Shown here one piece after another: positions 26,539-39,000 of a stretch of DNA of 64,000 nt. Both the position numbers and the translations under genes were made by a program. Each line of letters begins with the position of its first letter. Positions within the stretch are counted from its first letter, which is position 1. The notes under the pieces are model-generated. The model did not search any database. It was not told the origin of the DNA and saw only the letters and a program-made list of their open reading frames with translations. The stretch lies in contig JAKOVB010000027.1 in NCBI GenBank assembly GCA_029782295.1, positions 186,001 through 250,000 of the forward strand, given 5' to 3'. Origin of the DNA: Pseudomonadota bacterium. GTDB lineage: Bacteria; Pseudomonadota; Gammaproteobacteria; Burkholderiales; Methylophilaceae.

Positions 26539-27318
26539 ATGTCGGTCGTTGCAGTGTTCAATCAGAAAGGCGGCGTAGGCAAAACCACCACATCGCTGAA
26601 CCTGATTGCCGCATTGGCCCGACGCGGCAAATTTCCGCTCGGCATCGACCTCGACCCGCAGGCCCACCTGACCCTCGCCAGTGGTGTACGCAACCTGTCG
26701 AGCAGCGAGACGGTCTACGCTTTCTACAGTGAACAGAAACCGCTATCCCAAATCATGCGCGAGCTGCCGACAGGCGCGCACCTGATTCCCGCCCACATGG
26801 AACTGTTCAAGATCGACTCCCTGTATGGCCGCAACCCGAATATCACCAGCGCCCTGAAAAACGGCCTGACGCAGGAACTGCTTCCGGATGCCATGATTCC
26901 GGTCGTCATCGACTGCTCGCCCATGCTGGGCGTACTGTCGTTGAACGCGGTTTTTGCATCGCAACGCCTGCTGATTCCGGTCTCGGCCGACTACCTGTCC
27001 CTGCAGGGGGTCAACCGGCTGGACGCAGCGTTGAAGGTCCTGGAAAAACCCCTGGGGAAACGGATCGAGCGCCGCATCGTGATGACCCGCTTCGACTCCC
27101 GGCGCAAACTGTCCTACGATATTTTCGACAAACTGCGTGAGCATTACGGCAAGGATCTGTGCGAGACCCGCATCTCTGAAACGGTGACCCTGGCCGAGAG
27201 CCCGGCACACGGCAAGGATGTCTTTTCCTACGCCCCGCACGGACAGGGCGCCAAGGACTACAACGCGCTGGCTGAGGAACTGCTGGCCAAGGGATTCTTC
27301 AACCCGGAACCGGGCTAG
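26539..27318 (+). CDS. Orphan ParA/MinD-family ATPase
   Basis: A 259-residue P-loop partitioning-type ATPase. The deviant Walker A is KGGVGKTT at residues ~11-18, the Walker A' is IDLDPQAHLT and Walker B is VVIDCSPM. No parB, minC or obvious cargo gene is adjacent; it follows glmS by 11 bases with TAGGAG as ribosome-binding site, suggesting cotranscription. It may position a protein cargo rather than a chromosome; the role is unknown. Its stop codon overlaps the convergent SDR stop within one CTAG. Confidence 0.9.
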   Translation: MSVVAVFNQKGGVGKTTTSLNLIAALARRGKFPLGIDLDPQAHLTLASGVRNLSSSETVYAFYSEQKPLSQIMRELPTGAHLIPAHMELFKIDSLYGRNPNITSALKNGLTQELLPDAMIPVVIDCSPMLGVLSLNAVFASQRLLIPVSADYLSLQGVNRLDAALKVLEKPLGKRIERRIVMTRFDSRRKLSYDIFDKLREHYGKDLCETRISETVTLAESPAHGKDVFSYAPHGQGAKDYNALAEELLAKGFFNPEPG

Positions 27319-28118
27319 AACCCCTCTCCAGGCCGCCGGGGCTTGCGCCCGGCACGGCGTGCCAGCGCATCCCACAACCAGTCCGGCAGAAGCCGCATCA
27401 GCCGTGCCACCACAGCCATCTGCCAGGGCAGGACGGCATAGCGCCGCTTGCGATCGATCAGCCTCGCCATCCGTCTCGCTGCATCTTCAACTTCCATCAA
27501 AAACGGCATGGGATAAGGATTCACATCGGTCATCGGCGTCCGGATATAGCCCGGGCACAAGGTGGTGACATGGATACCAGTCCCCAGCAACTCCACCCGC
27601 AAGCTTTCCAGATAGCTGATGGCGGCCGCCTTGGATGCGCTATAGGCACCGGCCCCCGGCAATCCACGCATGCCGGCGACGCTGGCGACCCCGACCAGAC
27701 TGCCACGGCCAGCCGCCTGCATGGGCCCGATAAATGGCTGAAAAGTATGCACCATCCCCATGACATTGATATCGAACACCGCCTGGAATGCTGCGACATC
27801 CTCTGCCGGACCGGTCAGGGTTCCCCGGCTGACACCGGCATTGGCGATGACGACATCCGGTGCACCGAAGCGTTGCACGAAATCACTGGCTGCGGCCTGT
27901 AAGGCCATCCCATCACGCACGTCCAGCGGGTAAATCGCGTTAACCGTACCCAATGAAGCCGCCAATTGCTGCAACAAGTCCGTGCGTCGGGCCACCAGAC
28001 CGAGTACAGCGCCTTCCGCAGCATAATGGCGGGCCAGCGCTTCACCGATACCACTGGAGGCGCCGGTAATAAAAACCCGCCGGGCGGCGGGTTTTGAATT
28101 TGAATCGCGAAGGTTCAT
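27315..28118 (-). CDS. Short-chain dehydrogenase/reductase
   Basis: An SDR of 267 aa. The cofactor motif TGASSGIG lies at about residues 20-27, NAG at about 95, and the catalytic Ser and YSASK are in VASVAGMRGLPGAGAYSASK. Substrate is not predictable. The ATG overlaps the dsbA stop (TGATG), so translation is coupled. Codons ~9-16 (before TGASSGIG) encode a terminator-like hairpin, an unusual place for one. A longer frame reading back into dsbA is out of frame with that gene and not credible. Confidence 0.9.
   Translation of the reverse strand: MNLRDSNSKPAARRVFITGASSGIGEALARHYAAEGAVLGLVARRTDLLQQLAASLGTVNAIYPLDVRDGMALQAAASDFVQRFGAPDVVIANAGVSRGTLTGPAEDVAAFQAVFDINVMGMVHTFQPFIGPMQAAGRGSLVGVASVAGMRGLPGAGAYSASKAAAISYLESLRVELLGTGIHVTTLCPGYIRTPMTDVNPYPMPFLMEVEDAARRMARLIDRKRRYAVLPWQMAVVARLMRLLPDWLWDALARRAGRKPRRPGEGF
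28071..28095 (-). terminator. Terminator-like hairpin inside SDR 5' coding region
   Basis: Read on the minus strand, AAAACCCGCC and GGCGGGTTTT form a perfect 10-bp stem with a GCCC loop, ending in a run of five T. It begins 23 bases past the dsbA stop and lies within SDR codons ~9-16. It could terminate most dsbA transcripts unless ribosomes on the SDR start disrupt it. Confidence 0.7.
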
Positions 28119-28750
28119 CAATGCTTGGCGGACTTTTCGGCACGGGCCTTTTCGATCAGGTAATCCGCCACCTTCAGCATTTCCTCGTTGCCGCCGGCAA
28201 CCGTGCTGGAAGTCCAGACCTTGCCTTCGATAATCAGGGTCGGCACGCCAGTGGCGCCGGAAGCCCGGAACACCTGGGCGGCACGCATCATCTTGGTGTT
28301 GATGGAAAAGGACTTGAATGCCTCGTCGACCTTTTTCTTGTCCAGCCCGCTCTGCTTGGTGATCCAATCCGCCATGGCCGCTTCATCCATGGGCTTGAGG
28401 CTATGCTGCTTATGGATGGCATCGAAGAATGGTCCATGCAGCTTTTCCTGTACGCCCAGGGCTTCCATCGCATAGTAGGCCTTGGCCGCTGGCGCCCAGT
28501 CAGGACGGGCGATGGCAGGCACTCGCTTGAATTCGACATCCTTGGGCAACTTTTTCACCCAGGCCGCGAGTTGCGGTTCCAACTGGTAGCAGTGCGGACA
28601 ACCATACCAGAACAGTTCGGTCACTTCGACCTTGGCCGGGTTGTCCGTCGGGATGGCCTGCTGGACCTGCTGATATTCGAAACCGGCTTGCGGTTCGGCA
28701 CAGGCAGCGACTGCGAACATCATGAAGAAAGCAGCGATAAACGATTTCAT
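28118..28750 (-). CDS. dsbA: Thiol:disulfide interchange protein DsbA
   Basis: A periplasmic oxidant of 210 aa that introduces disulfide bonds. The signal segment covers ~1-18; the Cys in AVAACAEP could be lipidated or lie at a signal peptidase I site. The active site is C51-P-H-C54 (FWYGCPHCYQLEP) and the cis-Pro loop is TGVPTLII. AAGGA lies 8 bases before the ATG. It is read after the SPOR gene with a 12-base gap. Confidence 0.93.
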   Translation of the reverse strand: MKSFIAAFFMMFAVAACAEPQAGFEYQQVQQAIPTDNPAKVEVTELFWYGCPHCYQLEPQLAAWVKKLPKDVEFKRVPAIARPDWAPAAKAYYAMEALGVQEKLHGPFFDAIHKQHSLKPMDEAAMADWITKQSGLDKKKVDEAFKSFSINTKMMRAAQVFRASGATGVPTLIIEGKVWTSSTVAGGNEEMLKVADYLIEKARAEKSAKH

Positions 28751-28762
28751 GAGACTTTTCCT

Positions 28763-29377
28763 TTACTGGTCTGGAACGTTGCTATGGATCTTGATCAGGT
28801 CAGCGCTGAAACCATTCTTGGTCAGTTCGCCGCGAGCCCGCGTGATCTGGTCGATTTCGGTAAACGGACCGACCCGCACCCGGTGCCACACACCCTTGTC
28901 AGGGACGTTGGCAGTCTGTACGACAGCCTCCAGCCCCAAAAGTGCCAGCTTGGCCTTCATATTGTCAGCTTCCTGCTCGGTCTGGAATGCCCCGACCTGC
29001 AGGTAATAATTCTCGCTGGCCGCGGCCGGGGCTGCTTGCTGCGATGCGGCCTTGGACTGCTTCAGCTCCTGCTCGGTGACCGGGGTTTCGCTACCGGGCA
29101 GGATGGTATAGAAATCGAAGCGCGGCTTGGCCGGCTTGGTTTCCACGATATCCGGCTTGGCTTGGGTTCCAGCGATATCCACCTTGGGACCGGCATCAGG
29201 CTTGGCGGTCACGCCTTCGCGCGCCACGAAAGGGCTCTCGCCCCCCTTGACGAAAATGGCAACGCCAACCGACACCCCGATACCAAGGATAAAGCCGATC
29301 AGGATACCGGTCAGCAGGGAACTCCCCTTGCCTGCCGGCTTGGATTTCTGCGGGGATGGTTTGTAGTCACGGGTCAT
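28763..29377 (-). CDS. SPOR-domain cell-division protein, FtsN-like
   Basis: A 204-residue bitopic protein with a short cytoplasmic N-terminus, one membrane segment (about 22-44, LLTGILIGFILGIGVSVGVAIFV), a Pro/Lys-rich periplasmic linker and a C-terminal SPOR domain (about 122-200; YYLQVGAFQTEQEADNMKAKL). SPOR domains bind denuded peptidoglycan at the septum. It sits 10 bases after argS, an arrangement common in betaproteobacteria. Confidence 0.88.
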   Translation of the reverse strand: MTRDYKPSPQKSKPAGKGSSLLTGILIGFILGIGVSVGVAIFVKGGESPFVAREGVTAKPDAGPKVDIAGTQAKPDIVETKPAKPRFDFYTILPGSETPVTEQELKQSKAASQQAAPAAASENYYLQVGAFQTEQEADNMKAKLALLGLEAVVQTANVPDKGVWHRVRVGPFTEIDQITRARGELTKNGFSADLIKIHSNVPDQ

Positions 29378-29387
29378 GATATCTCTA

Positions 29388-31046
29388 TTACATTTTTTCG
29401 GGAGCGCTCACGCCCAGCAGGCTCAAACCATTCTGCAGGACATGACGGGTGGCGGTCACCAGCGCGAGCCGGGCCAGTTTGACCTGCTCGTCTTCGACCA
29501 GGAATTTCTCGGCATTGTAGTAGCTATGCAAGTCGCCGGCCAAATCCTTGAGGTAATAAGCCAGCAGGTGCGGTGCAAGCTCTTGCGCGGCGTTCTGCAC
29601 CATTTCAGTAAACTCGGACAGGCGCTGCAACAGGGCCAGTTCATGCGGCAACTGCAGCGGCGAGAGATCAACCCTTGCGAGACTGGCAACGTCGCCACCC
29701 CATTCGTTCAGCACACTGCAGATGCGGGCATGGGCATACTGGATGTAGTACACCGGGTTATCGTTGGTGTGCGCCAGCGCCAGGTCGATATCGAATACCA
29801 GTTGCGAGTCGGCGCGACGTGCGGCCAGGAAGTAGCGGGTCGCATCGCGGCCGACCATGTCGATCAGGTCACGCAGGGTCACATAGCTGCCGGCACGCTT
29901 GGAAATCTTCACTTCCTCGCCGCCGCGCATTACCGTCACCATCTGGTGCAGCACGTAGTCCGGCCAGCCTTGCGGGATGCCAACGTCCAGTGCCTGCAAA
30001 CCGGCACGCACGCGGGTAATGGTGCTGTGGTGGTCAGCGCCCTGCTCGTTGATCACGCGGGTAAAGCCGCGCTGCCACTTGTCCAGGTGATACGCCACAT
30101 CCGGGACGAAGTAGGTATAGCCGCCTTCGCGCTTGCGCATGACGCGGTCCTTGTCGTCGCCGAAACTGGTTGTGCGCAACCAGAGTGCGTCATCCTGCTC
30201 GTAGGTGTGACCGCTGGCGATCAGATTATTCACCGCCGCTTCGACCTTACCGTCGGTATACAGGGCGGACTCCAGCGAATACACATCGAAATGCACATCG
30301 AAGGCACGCAGGTCCAGGTCCTGCTCACGGCGCAGATAGGCCACGGCAAATTCACGGATCGCCGCCGCGTTGTCTGCATCGCCGGCGCCGATGACATGCT
30401 TGTCTTCGGCGTCGATCTTTTCACGGGCCATGTAGGCTTTGGCGACATCGTTGATGTACTCGCCACGATAACCGTCTTCCGGCCACTCGGCATCTTCCGG
30501 GGTCAGGCCCTTGGCGCGGCATTGCACGGAGCGGGTCAGGTTGTCGATCTGCGCACCGGCGTCGTTGTAGTAGAACTCACGGGTCACGTCCCAGCCGGTG
30601 GCTTCCAGCAGGCGACACAGGCAATCGCCCACGGCTGCGCCGCGGCCATGGCCAACGTGCAAGGGGCCGGTCGGGTTGGCCGACACGAACTCCACCTGCA
30701 CCTTGCGACCCTGCCCCACGTTGTTGCGGCCCCATGCCGCGCCCTGCGCGAGGATACTACCCACCACGGCATGCTTGGCGTTCGGGCTGAGGAAGAAATT
30801 GATAAAACCTGCCCCGGCGATTTCGGTCTTGGCAATATATGGCGAAGTCGGGAGAGCCTTGATCAGGTTTTCAGCGATGGCACGCGGGTTCTGCTTCAGC
30901 GCGCGCGCCAGCGTCATGGCCAGATTGGTGGCAAAGTCCCCATGATCGGCGGATTTCGGTCGCTCGAGGACAATAGCCAATTCTGCCTGTTCCGGGGCCA
31001 CGGCTTTTGCCGCCTGCGTCAGTAATTCGGTAAGATGTGCTTTCAA
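29388..31046 (-). CDS. argS: Arginyl-tRNA synthetase
   Basis: A class I synthetase (552 aa) that charges tRNA-Arg. The HIGH-type motif is [12 protein letters not shown] in [10 protein letters not shown], the KMSKS counterpart is KISKRAGS, and the C-terminal anticodon-binding domain ends in [11 protein letters not shown]. The frame opens with TTG (LysAlaHisLeu follows) and no ATG precedes conserved sequence, so a TTG start is likely; no clear ribosome-binding site is seen. It is divergent from priA with a 71-base gap. Confidence 0.95.
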   Translation of the reverse strand: MKAHLTELLTQAAKAVAPEQAELAIVLERPKSADHGDFATNLAMTLARALKQNPRAIAENLIKALPTSPYIAKTEIAGAGFINFFLSPNAKHAVVGSILAQGAAWGRNNVGQGRKVQVEFVSANPTGPLHVGHGRGAAVGDCLCRLLEATGWDVTREFYYNDAGAQIDNLTRSVQCRAKGLTPEDAEWPEDGYRGEYINDVAKAYMAREKIDAEDKHVIGAGDADNAAAIREFAVAYLRREQDLDLRAFDVHFDVYSLESALYTDGKVEAAVNNLIASGHTYEQDDALWLRTTSFGDDKDRVMRKREGGYTYFVPDVAYHLDKWQRGFTRVINEQGADHHSTITRVRAGLQALDVGIPQGWPDYVLHQMVTVMRGGEEVKISKRAGSYVTLRDLIDMVGRDATRYFLAARRADSQLVFDIDLALAHTNDNPVYYIQYAHARICSVLNEWGGDVASLARVDLSPLQLPHELALLQRLSEFTEMVQNAAQELAPHLLAYYLKDLAGDLHSYYNAEKFLVEDEQVKLARLALVTATRHVLQNGLSLLGVSAPEKM

Positions 31047-31117
31047 AGCTTAAAAGATATCTGAAAAAAGCGATATTTTAACGGTTTCCCGTGAATAACG
31101 CCTGTTCATAAGAAAAG

Positions 31118-33310
<2,193 letters not shown>

Positions 33311-33323
33311 TCCGTAAATATAC

Positions 33324-33358
33324 GAAGCCCACGGCGGGAATCCGGCGTGGGCTTCTTT
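33324..33358. terminator. Terminator between priA and hemE remnant
   Basis: GAAGCCCACG and CGTGGGCTTC form a 10-bp stem with a 12-base loop, followed on the plus strand by TTTTC. It ends priA transcripts; on the minus strand it would have ended the ancestral hemE whose last codons lie beside it. Confidence 0.8.
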
Positions 33359-33372
33359 TCAGGCAAGCCTTT

Positions 33373-33432
33373 TCAAGCCGCGTGATAAGGTCGGCTGAGA
33401 CGATGCACCGCTTCGATCAGCACCGCTGCATT
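33373..33432 (-). pseudogene. Remnant of the 3' end of a second hemE
   Basis: On the minus strand 19 codons plus TGA read NAAVLIEAVHRLSRPYHAA. The intact hemE ends [18 protein letters not shown], so 13 of 18 aligned residues match, while the DNA differs at about a third of positions. An in-frame TAA stands directly before the first homologous codon, and no start or body remains. I read this as the tail of an older hemE left when the present copy was installed, or as an old partial duplication. Confidence 0.85.
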
Positions 33433-33445
33433 TTAGTTACGACAT

Positions 33446-33463
33446 CACCTGCTGATGCAGGTG
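33446..33463. repeat. Hairpin between hemE and its remnant
   Basis: CACCTGC and GCAGGTG form a perfect 7-bp stem with a TGAT loop, without a T-tract. It may act as a weak transcript end for hemE or be a repeat at the recombination joint. Confidence 0.4.
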
Positions 33464-33501
33464 AGTCTTCTCTGAAACGCGGCAACATTTGGTAACGCTG
33501 A

Positions 33502-34566
33502 TCAAATGTGATACTGCCGGCTCAGTTTGTGGACCGCCTCAATCATAGCTGCCGCGTTTTCAGGCGGCGTATGCTGCGTGATACCGTGCCCCAGATTGAA
33601 GACATGGCCGTTGCCATTGCCATAACTCGCAAGGATCGCAGCCGTTTCGCGCTCGATCGCTTCAGGCGTCGACAGCAGAATGGCCGGATCGAAATTACCT
33701 TGCAAGGCCACCTTGTCACCCACACGACGACGTGCCTCGCCGATATCGACAGTCCAGTCCAGGCCCAGCGCATCCGCGCCGATGTCGGCCATGGCCTCCA
33801 GCCACAGGCCGCCCCCCTTGGTGAACACGATGCTCGGCACACGACGGCCTTCTCGTTCCTTGATCAGGCCATCGACAATTTGCTGCATGTACCGCAGCGA
33901 AAACTCCTTATAGGCCGCGTGCGAAAGTGCCCCACCCCAGGAATCGAAAATCATGACGGCTTGCGCGCCGGCTTCGATCTGGGCATTCAAGTACAGAATA
34001 ACGGATTGTGCGGTCACGTCCAGAATATGATGCAGCAGGTCCGGGCGTGCATACGCCATCTTCTTGATGGTCAGGAAATCGGTGCCGCCCTGCCCTTCGA
34101 CCATGTAAGTCGCCAGCGTCCAGGGGCTGCCGGAAAAACCGATCAGCGGCACGGAACCATCCAGCGCCTTGCGGATGCTGCTGACGGCGTCGATCACATA
34201 CTTGAGATTGCCGCTCGGGTCAGTCACCGCCAGGTCGCGGATCTCCCATTCCTCGCGTAGCGGGCGCTCGAATTTCGGACCCTCACCTTCGGCGAAATAC
34301 AGCCCCAATCCCATGGCATCCGGAACCGTCAGGATATCGGAGAACAGGATGGCCGCGTCAAGCGGGAAGCGCGCCAGGGGCTGCAGGGTCACTTCGGTCG
34401 CCAGCTCCGGGCTCTTGCACAGGTTGAGGAAACTGCCCGCACGCTTGCGTGTGGCATTGTATTCCGGCAGGTAACGACCCGCCTGACGCATCATCCAGAC
34501 CGGGGTGTATTCGGTCGGCTGGCGCAGCAGCGCACGGAGGAAAGTATCGTTCTTGAGATGCGTCAT
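33502..34566 (-). CDS. hemE: Uroporphyrinogen decarboxylase
   Basis: HemE (354 aa from this ATG, the same length as E. coli) removes four carboxyl groups from uroporphyrinogen III to give coproporphyrinogen III in heme synthesis. The substrate-binding N-terminus [11 protein letters not shown] is present, with [10 protein letters not shown] and FDSWGG further on. A frame extension to a TTG 13 codons upstream is unsupported. It lies 89 bases after gltD. A divergent copy of its last 19 codons follows downstream. Confidence 0.95.
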   Translation of the reverse strand: MTHLKNDTFLRALLRQPTEYTPVWMMRQAGRYLPEYNATRKRAGSFLNLCKSPELATEVTLQPLARFPLDAAILFSDILTVPDAMGLGLYFAEGEGPKFERPLREEWEIRDLAVTDPSGNLKYVIDAVSSIRKALDGSVPLIGFSGSPWTLATYMVEGQGGTDFLTIKKMAYARPDLLHHILDVTAQSVILYLNAQIEAGAQAVMIFDSWGGALSHAAYKEFSLRYMQQIVDGLIKEREGRRVPSIVFTKGGGLWLEAMADIGADALGLDWTVDIGEARRRVGDKVALQGNFDPAILLSTPEAIERETAAILASYGNGNGHVFNLGHGITQHTPPENAAAMIEAVHKLSRQYHI

Positions 34567-34655
34567 GAAATGTTCAGGCCTGTAAAAGTCGAAGAGCGCG
34601 GACAAATACCCGTCATGCGTGGGATTCGTCGGCGCCCATCGATGATTGATTTAAA

Positions 34656-36083
34656 TTAACGCGGAAGCGAACTGCTGCCCATCAGGAAAGCATCCACCTC
34701 GCGAGCACACTGACGGCCTTCGCGAATCGCCCAGACGACCAGCGACTGACCACGACGCACGTCACCCGCGGCAAACACCTTGGAGACGCTGGTCGCATAG
34801 CAACCAGCACCGTCGGTCGTGGCCTTGGCGTTCTGGCGGGCATCCTTCTCCACGCCGAAGGCGTCGAGCAGTTTCTGCACCGGGCTGACGAAGCCCATGG
34901 CCAGATACACACGCTCGGCCGGCACTTCGAACTCGGAACCCGGCACTTCAGCCATCTTGCCGTCCTTCCACTCGACGCGGGCGGCGATCAGCTTCTTTAC
35001 TTCGCCGTTCTCGCCTTCGAATCGCTTGGTCACGACGGACCAGTCACGATCACAACCCTCTTCGTGCGAGCTGGAGGTACGCATCTTGATCGGCCAGTTC
35101 GGCCAGGTCAGCGGACGGTTTTCCTCTTCCGGCGGCTGCGGCATGATTTCGAACTGGGTCACAGAGGCCGCACCATGGCGGTTGGAAGTCCCCACGCAGT
35201 CAGAACCAGTATCGCCGCCACCGATGACGACGACGTGCTTGCCGGTGGACTTGATCTGGTCCGGGACGCTGTCGCCAGCGACCACCTTGTTCTGCTGGGT
35301 CAGGAAATCCATCGCGAAATGGATACCCTTCAGTTCACGCCCCGGCACCGGCAGATCGCGTGGCTGTTCCGCACCAGCGGCCAGGATCACGGCATCGAAT
35401 TCCTTCATCAGGTCTTCGGCCTTCACGTTCTCGCCCACGTGCTGGTTGACGCGGAATTCCACGCCTTCGGCACGCATCTGGTCCATGCGGCGGTCAATGT
35501 GGCTCTTCTCGAACTTGAAGTCCGGGATGCCGTAACGCAGCAGGCCGCCAACACGGTCATTTTTTTCCAGCACGACCACGCTGTGGCCGGCACGTGCCAG
35601 CTGTTGCGCAGCCGCCATGCCCGCAGGGCCGGAGCCGACCACAGCCACCTTCTTGCCGGTCTTGTTCGGGTTGATCTGCGGCTTCACCCAGCCGTTTTCC
35701 CAGGCCTTGTCGATGATGGCGTGCTCGATGGACTTGATGCCCACCGCGTCGTCATTGATATTCAGCGTACATGCCGCTTCACACGGGGCCGGGCAGATGC
35801 GGCCGGTAAAGTCAGGGAAGTTGTTGGTGGAGTGCAGCACTTCGATCGCCCCCTGCCAGTTCTGGCGATACACCAGATCGTTCCAGTCGGGGATGATGTT
35901 GTTGATCGGGCAGCCGCTCTGGCAGAACGGGATACCGCAATCCATGCAGCGCGCACCCTGTACCTTGGCCGCTTCGTCGGACAAGTGCAGCACGAACTCC
36001 TTGTAGTTCTTGACGCGCTGCTCGACGGGCAGGTAGCCCTCTTCCTGACGGTCGAATTCCAGAAATCCTGTCGGCTTACCCAT
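34656..36083 (-). CDS. gltD: Glutamate synthase small subunit
   Basis: GltD (475 aa) is the NADPH-oxidising beta subunit of glutamate synthase. The N-terminal cysteine clusters ([17 protein letters not shown] and CPAPCEAAC) bind [4Fe-4S] centres; FAD ([16 protein letters not shown]) and NADPH ([14 protein letters not shown]) motifs follow. Its ATG overlaps the gltB stop as TAATG, so translation is coupled. Confidence 0.96.
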   Translation of the reverse strand: MGKPTGFLEFDRQEEGYLPVEQRVKNYKEFVLHLSDEAAKVQGARCMDCGIPFCQSGCPINNIIPDWNDLVYRQNWQGAIEVLHSTNNFPDFTGRICPAPCEAACTLNINDDAVGIKSIEHAIIDKAWENGWVKPQINPNKTGKKVAVVGSGPAGMAAAQQLARAGHSVVVLEKNDRVGGLLRYGIPDFKFEKSHIDRRMDQMRAEGVEFRVNQHVGENVKAEDLMKEFDAVILAAGAEQPRDLPVPGRELKGIHFAMDFLTQQNKVVAGDSVPDQIKSTGKHVVVIGGGDTGSDCVGTSNRHGAASVTQFEIMPQPPEEENRPLTWPNWPIKMRTSSSHEEGCDRDWSVVTKRFEGENGEVKKLIAARVEWKDGKMAEVPGSEFEVPAERVYLAMGFVSPVQKLLDAFGVEKDARQNAKATTDGAGCYATSVSKVFAAGDVRRGQSLVVWAIREGRQCAREVDAFLMGSSSLPR

Positions 36084-39000
36084 TATGCAGCTTCCTTCTG
36101 TGCAGCAGCGGCGCGGGCTTCCAGCACGCGCTTGTATTCATGCGGCAGCACCTTGACGAACTTGCCGCGATAATTGTTCCAGTCCGCAAGGATTGCCTGA
36201 CCACGCGCGCTGCCGGTTGTGGCGACGTGCTTCTCGATCAGGGTCTTCAGCGTCACTTCGTCCGGCTGGCCGAGGTGCTCACCCGCAGCGTTAGTGCTCT
36301 TGTCGGCGGACTCCACCTTCTCCAGGGACACCATGCTCAGGTTGCAGCGCTTGTTGAACAGGCCATCCTCGTCCAGCACGTAGGCGATGCCGCCCGACAT
36401 GCCGGCCGCGAAGTTGAGGCCGGTCTGGCCCAGCACCACGACGGTACCGCCGGTCATGTATTCACAACCATGGTTGCCCACGCCTTCGACCACCGCCGAA
36501 GCACCGGAGTTACGTACGCAGAAGCGTTCACCCGCCACGCCACTGAAATAGCTCTCGCCGCTGGTCGCCCCGTACATCACGGTGTTACCAACGATGATGT
36601 TCTCGGACGGCACGCCACGGAAAGCATCCGGCTTCCTGATGACGATCTGGCCGCCACACAGGCCCTTGCCCACGTAGTCGTTGCCTTCACCGGTCAGCTC
36701 AAAACGCACGCCCTTCATCAGGAATGCGCCGAAACTCTGGCCAGCAGTGCCGGACAGTTTCACGCTGATGGTGCCATCCGGCAGGCCGGCTGCGCCGTAA
36801 CGGGCTGCCACGGCGCCAGACAGCATGGTGCCGCAGGTGCGGTTGACATTGGTGATCGGCGTATCGATGGATACCTTCTCGCCTTTTTCCAGCGCCGGCT
36901 TGGCCAGTTCGATCAGCTTGTTGTCCAGCGCGTTGGCCAGACCATGGTCCTGCAGCTCGGCATGACGACGTGCCACATCTTCGCCTACGATGGGCTGATG
37001 GAAGATACGGGTAAAATCAAGGCCGGATGCCTTCCAGTGATCGATACCGGCCTTCATGTCCAGCAGGTCTGCACGGCCGACCAGGTCGGCAAACTTGCGG
37101 ATGCCCATCTGGGCCATGTATTCGCGCACTTCTTCGGCGACGAAGAAGAAATAGTTCACCACGTGTTCCGGCTGGCCGCTGAACTTCTGGCGCAGCACCG
37201 GATCCTGCGTGGCCACGCCCACCGGGCAGGTGTTCAGGTGGCACTTGCGCATCATGATGCAGCCTTCGACCACCAGCGGTGCGGTCGCAAAGCCGAATTC
37301 GTCCGCACCCAGCAGGGCGCCGATCAGCACGTCGCGACCGGTCTTCATCTGACCATCAACCTGCACAGCGACACGGCCGCGCAGCTGGTTCAGGACCAAT
37401 GTCTGCTGCGTTTCCGCCAGGCCGATTTCCCACGGGCTGCCGGCATGCTTGATCGACGAGATCGGGGATGCGCCGGTACCACCATCGAAACCGGCGATCA
37501 CGATGTGGTCGGCCTTGGCCTTGGCCACGCCGGCCGCCACTGTACCCACACCGGTCTCCGACACCAGCTTGACGGAGATGTCGGCGCGCGGATTGGCGTT
37601 TTTCAGGTCGTGGATCAGTTGCGCCAGATCCTCGATGGAATAAATGTCATGGTGAGGCGGTGGGGAAATCAGGCCCACGCCCGGCACGGAGAAGCGCAGT
37701 TTGGCGATGTACTCGGACACCTTGCCGCCCGGCAACTGGCCGCCTTCACCTGGCTTGGCACCCTGCGCCATCTTGATCTGGATCTGGTCGGCATTGGCCA
37801 GGTATTCGGCGGTCACGCCGAAACGGCCAGAAGCGACCTGCTTAATCTTGGAGCGCATGGAATCGCCCGCCTTCAGCGGAATATTGGATTCCACACGGTT
37901 CTTGCCGATCAGGTCAGCCAGCGTTGTGTCCTTTTCCACCGGCATGAAGCGGATCGGGTCTTCACCGCCTTCGCCGGTATTCGACTTGCCACCGATCCGG
38001 TTCATGGCAATCGCCAGCACGGTATGCGCTTCAGTAGAGATGGAACCAAGTGACATGGCGCCAGTTGCGAAGCGCTTGACGATCTCCTTGGCGGATTCGA
38101 CTTCTTCCAGCGGAATGGCAGCGCCAGCAGGCTTGACTTCGAACAGGCCACGCAACGTCAGGTGACGGCGGCTCTGGTCGTTGATCAGCTTGGCGTATTC
38201 CTTGTAGGTCTCGTACTTACCGGTACGCGTCGCGTTCTGCAGCTTGGCGATGGAGTCCGGCGTCCACAGATGGTCTTCGCCACGGACGCGGAACGCATAC
38301 TCGCCACCTGCTTCCAGCGCATGCGCCAGCACGGGGTCGGCACCAAACGCATCGTTGTGCATACGCAGTGCCTCTTCGGCGACCTGCTCCAGCCCGATCC
38401 CTTCCACGTTGCTGGATGTGCCCGGGAAGTACTTTTCCACGAAAGCAGAGTTGAGGCCGACGGCATCGAACACCTGCGCGCCGCAATAAGACTGGTAAGC
38501 GGAAATGCCCATCTTGGACATGACCTTGTACAGCCCCTTGCCGATCGCCTTCACGAAATTCTTCTGCGCGACATAAGCATCCGGCAGACCCAGGTTGGCG
38601 ATGGTTTCGAACGCCAGCCACGGGCACACGGCCTCGGCGCCGTAGCCACCCAGCAGGGCGAAATGGTGGACTTCACGGGCGGAGCCGGTATCAACCACGA
38701 GGCCGGTATTGGTCCGCAGGCCGGACTTGACCAGATGCAGGTGCACGGCGGCCGTTGCCAGCAGCGCCGGGATCGCGATGCGATCGGCGCTCACATTGCG
38801 GTCAGAAAGGATCAGCACGTTGTAACCGTCCTTCACCGACTTTTCGGCGGCTTGGCACAGGGCTTCGATCGCCTCGCCCATGCCCTTCTTCCCTTGGGAA
38901 GCCGGGTAGGTAATATCTGCCACCAGCGAACGATACTGGTTGTCAGTCAGCGCAGCGATATTCTGCAATTGTGCCAGTTCGGAAAGCGTCAGCACCGGCT

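Noticed and set aside
27315-28367. Longer SDR reading frame that extends 83 codons into dsbA
   Set aside because: The extension is an out-of-frame shadow of dsbA; the ATG at 28118 overlapping the dsbA stop is the natural start.
29376-31025. 549-codon antisense frame opposite argS
   Set aside because: A shadow frame of an unmistakable argS.
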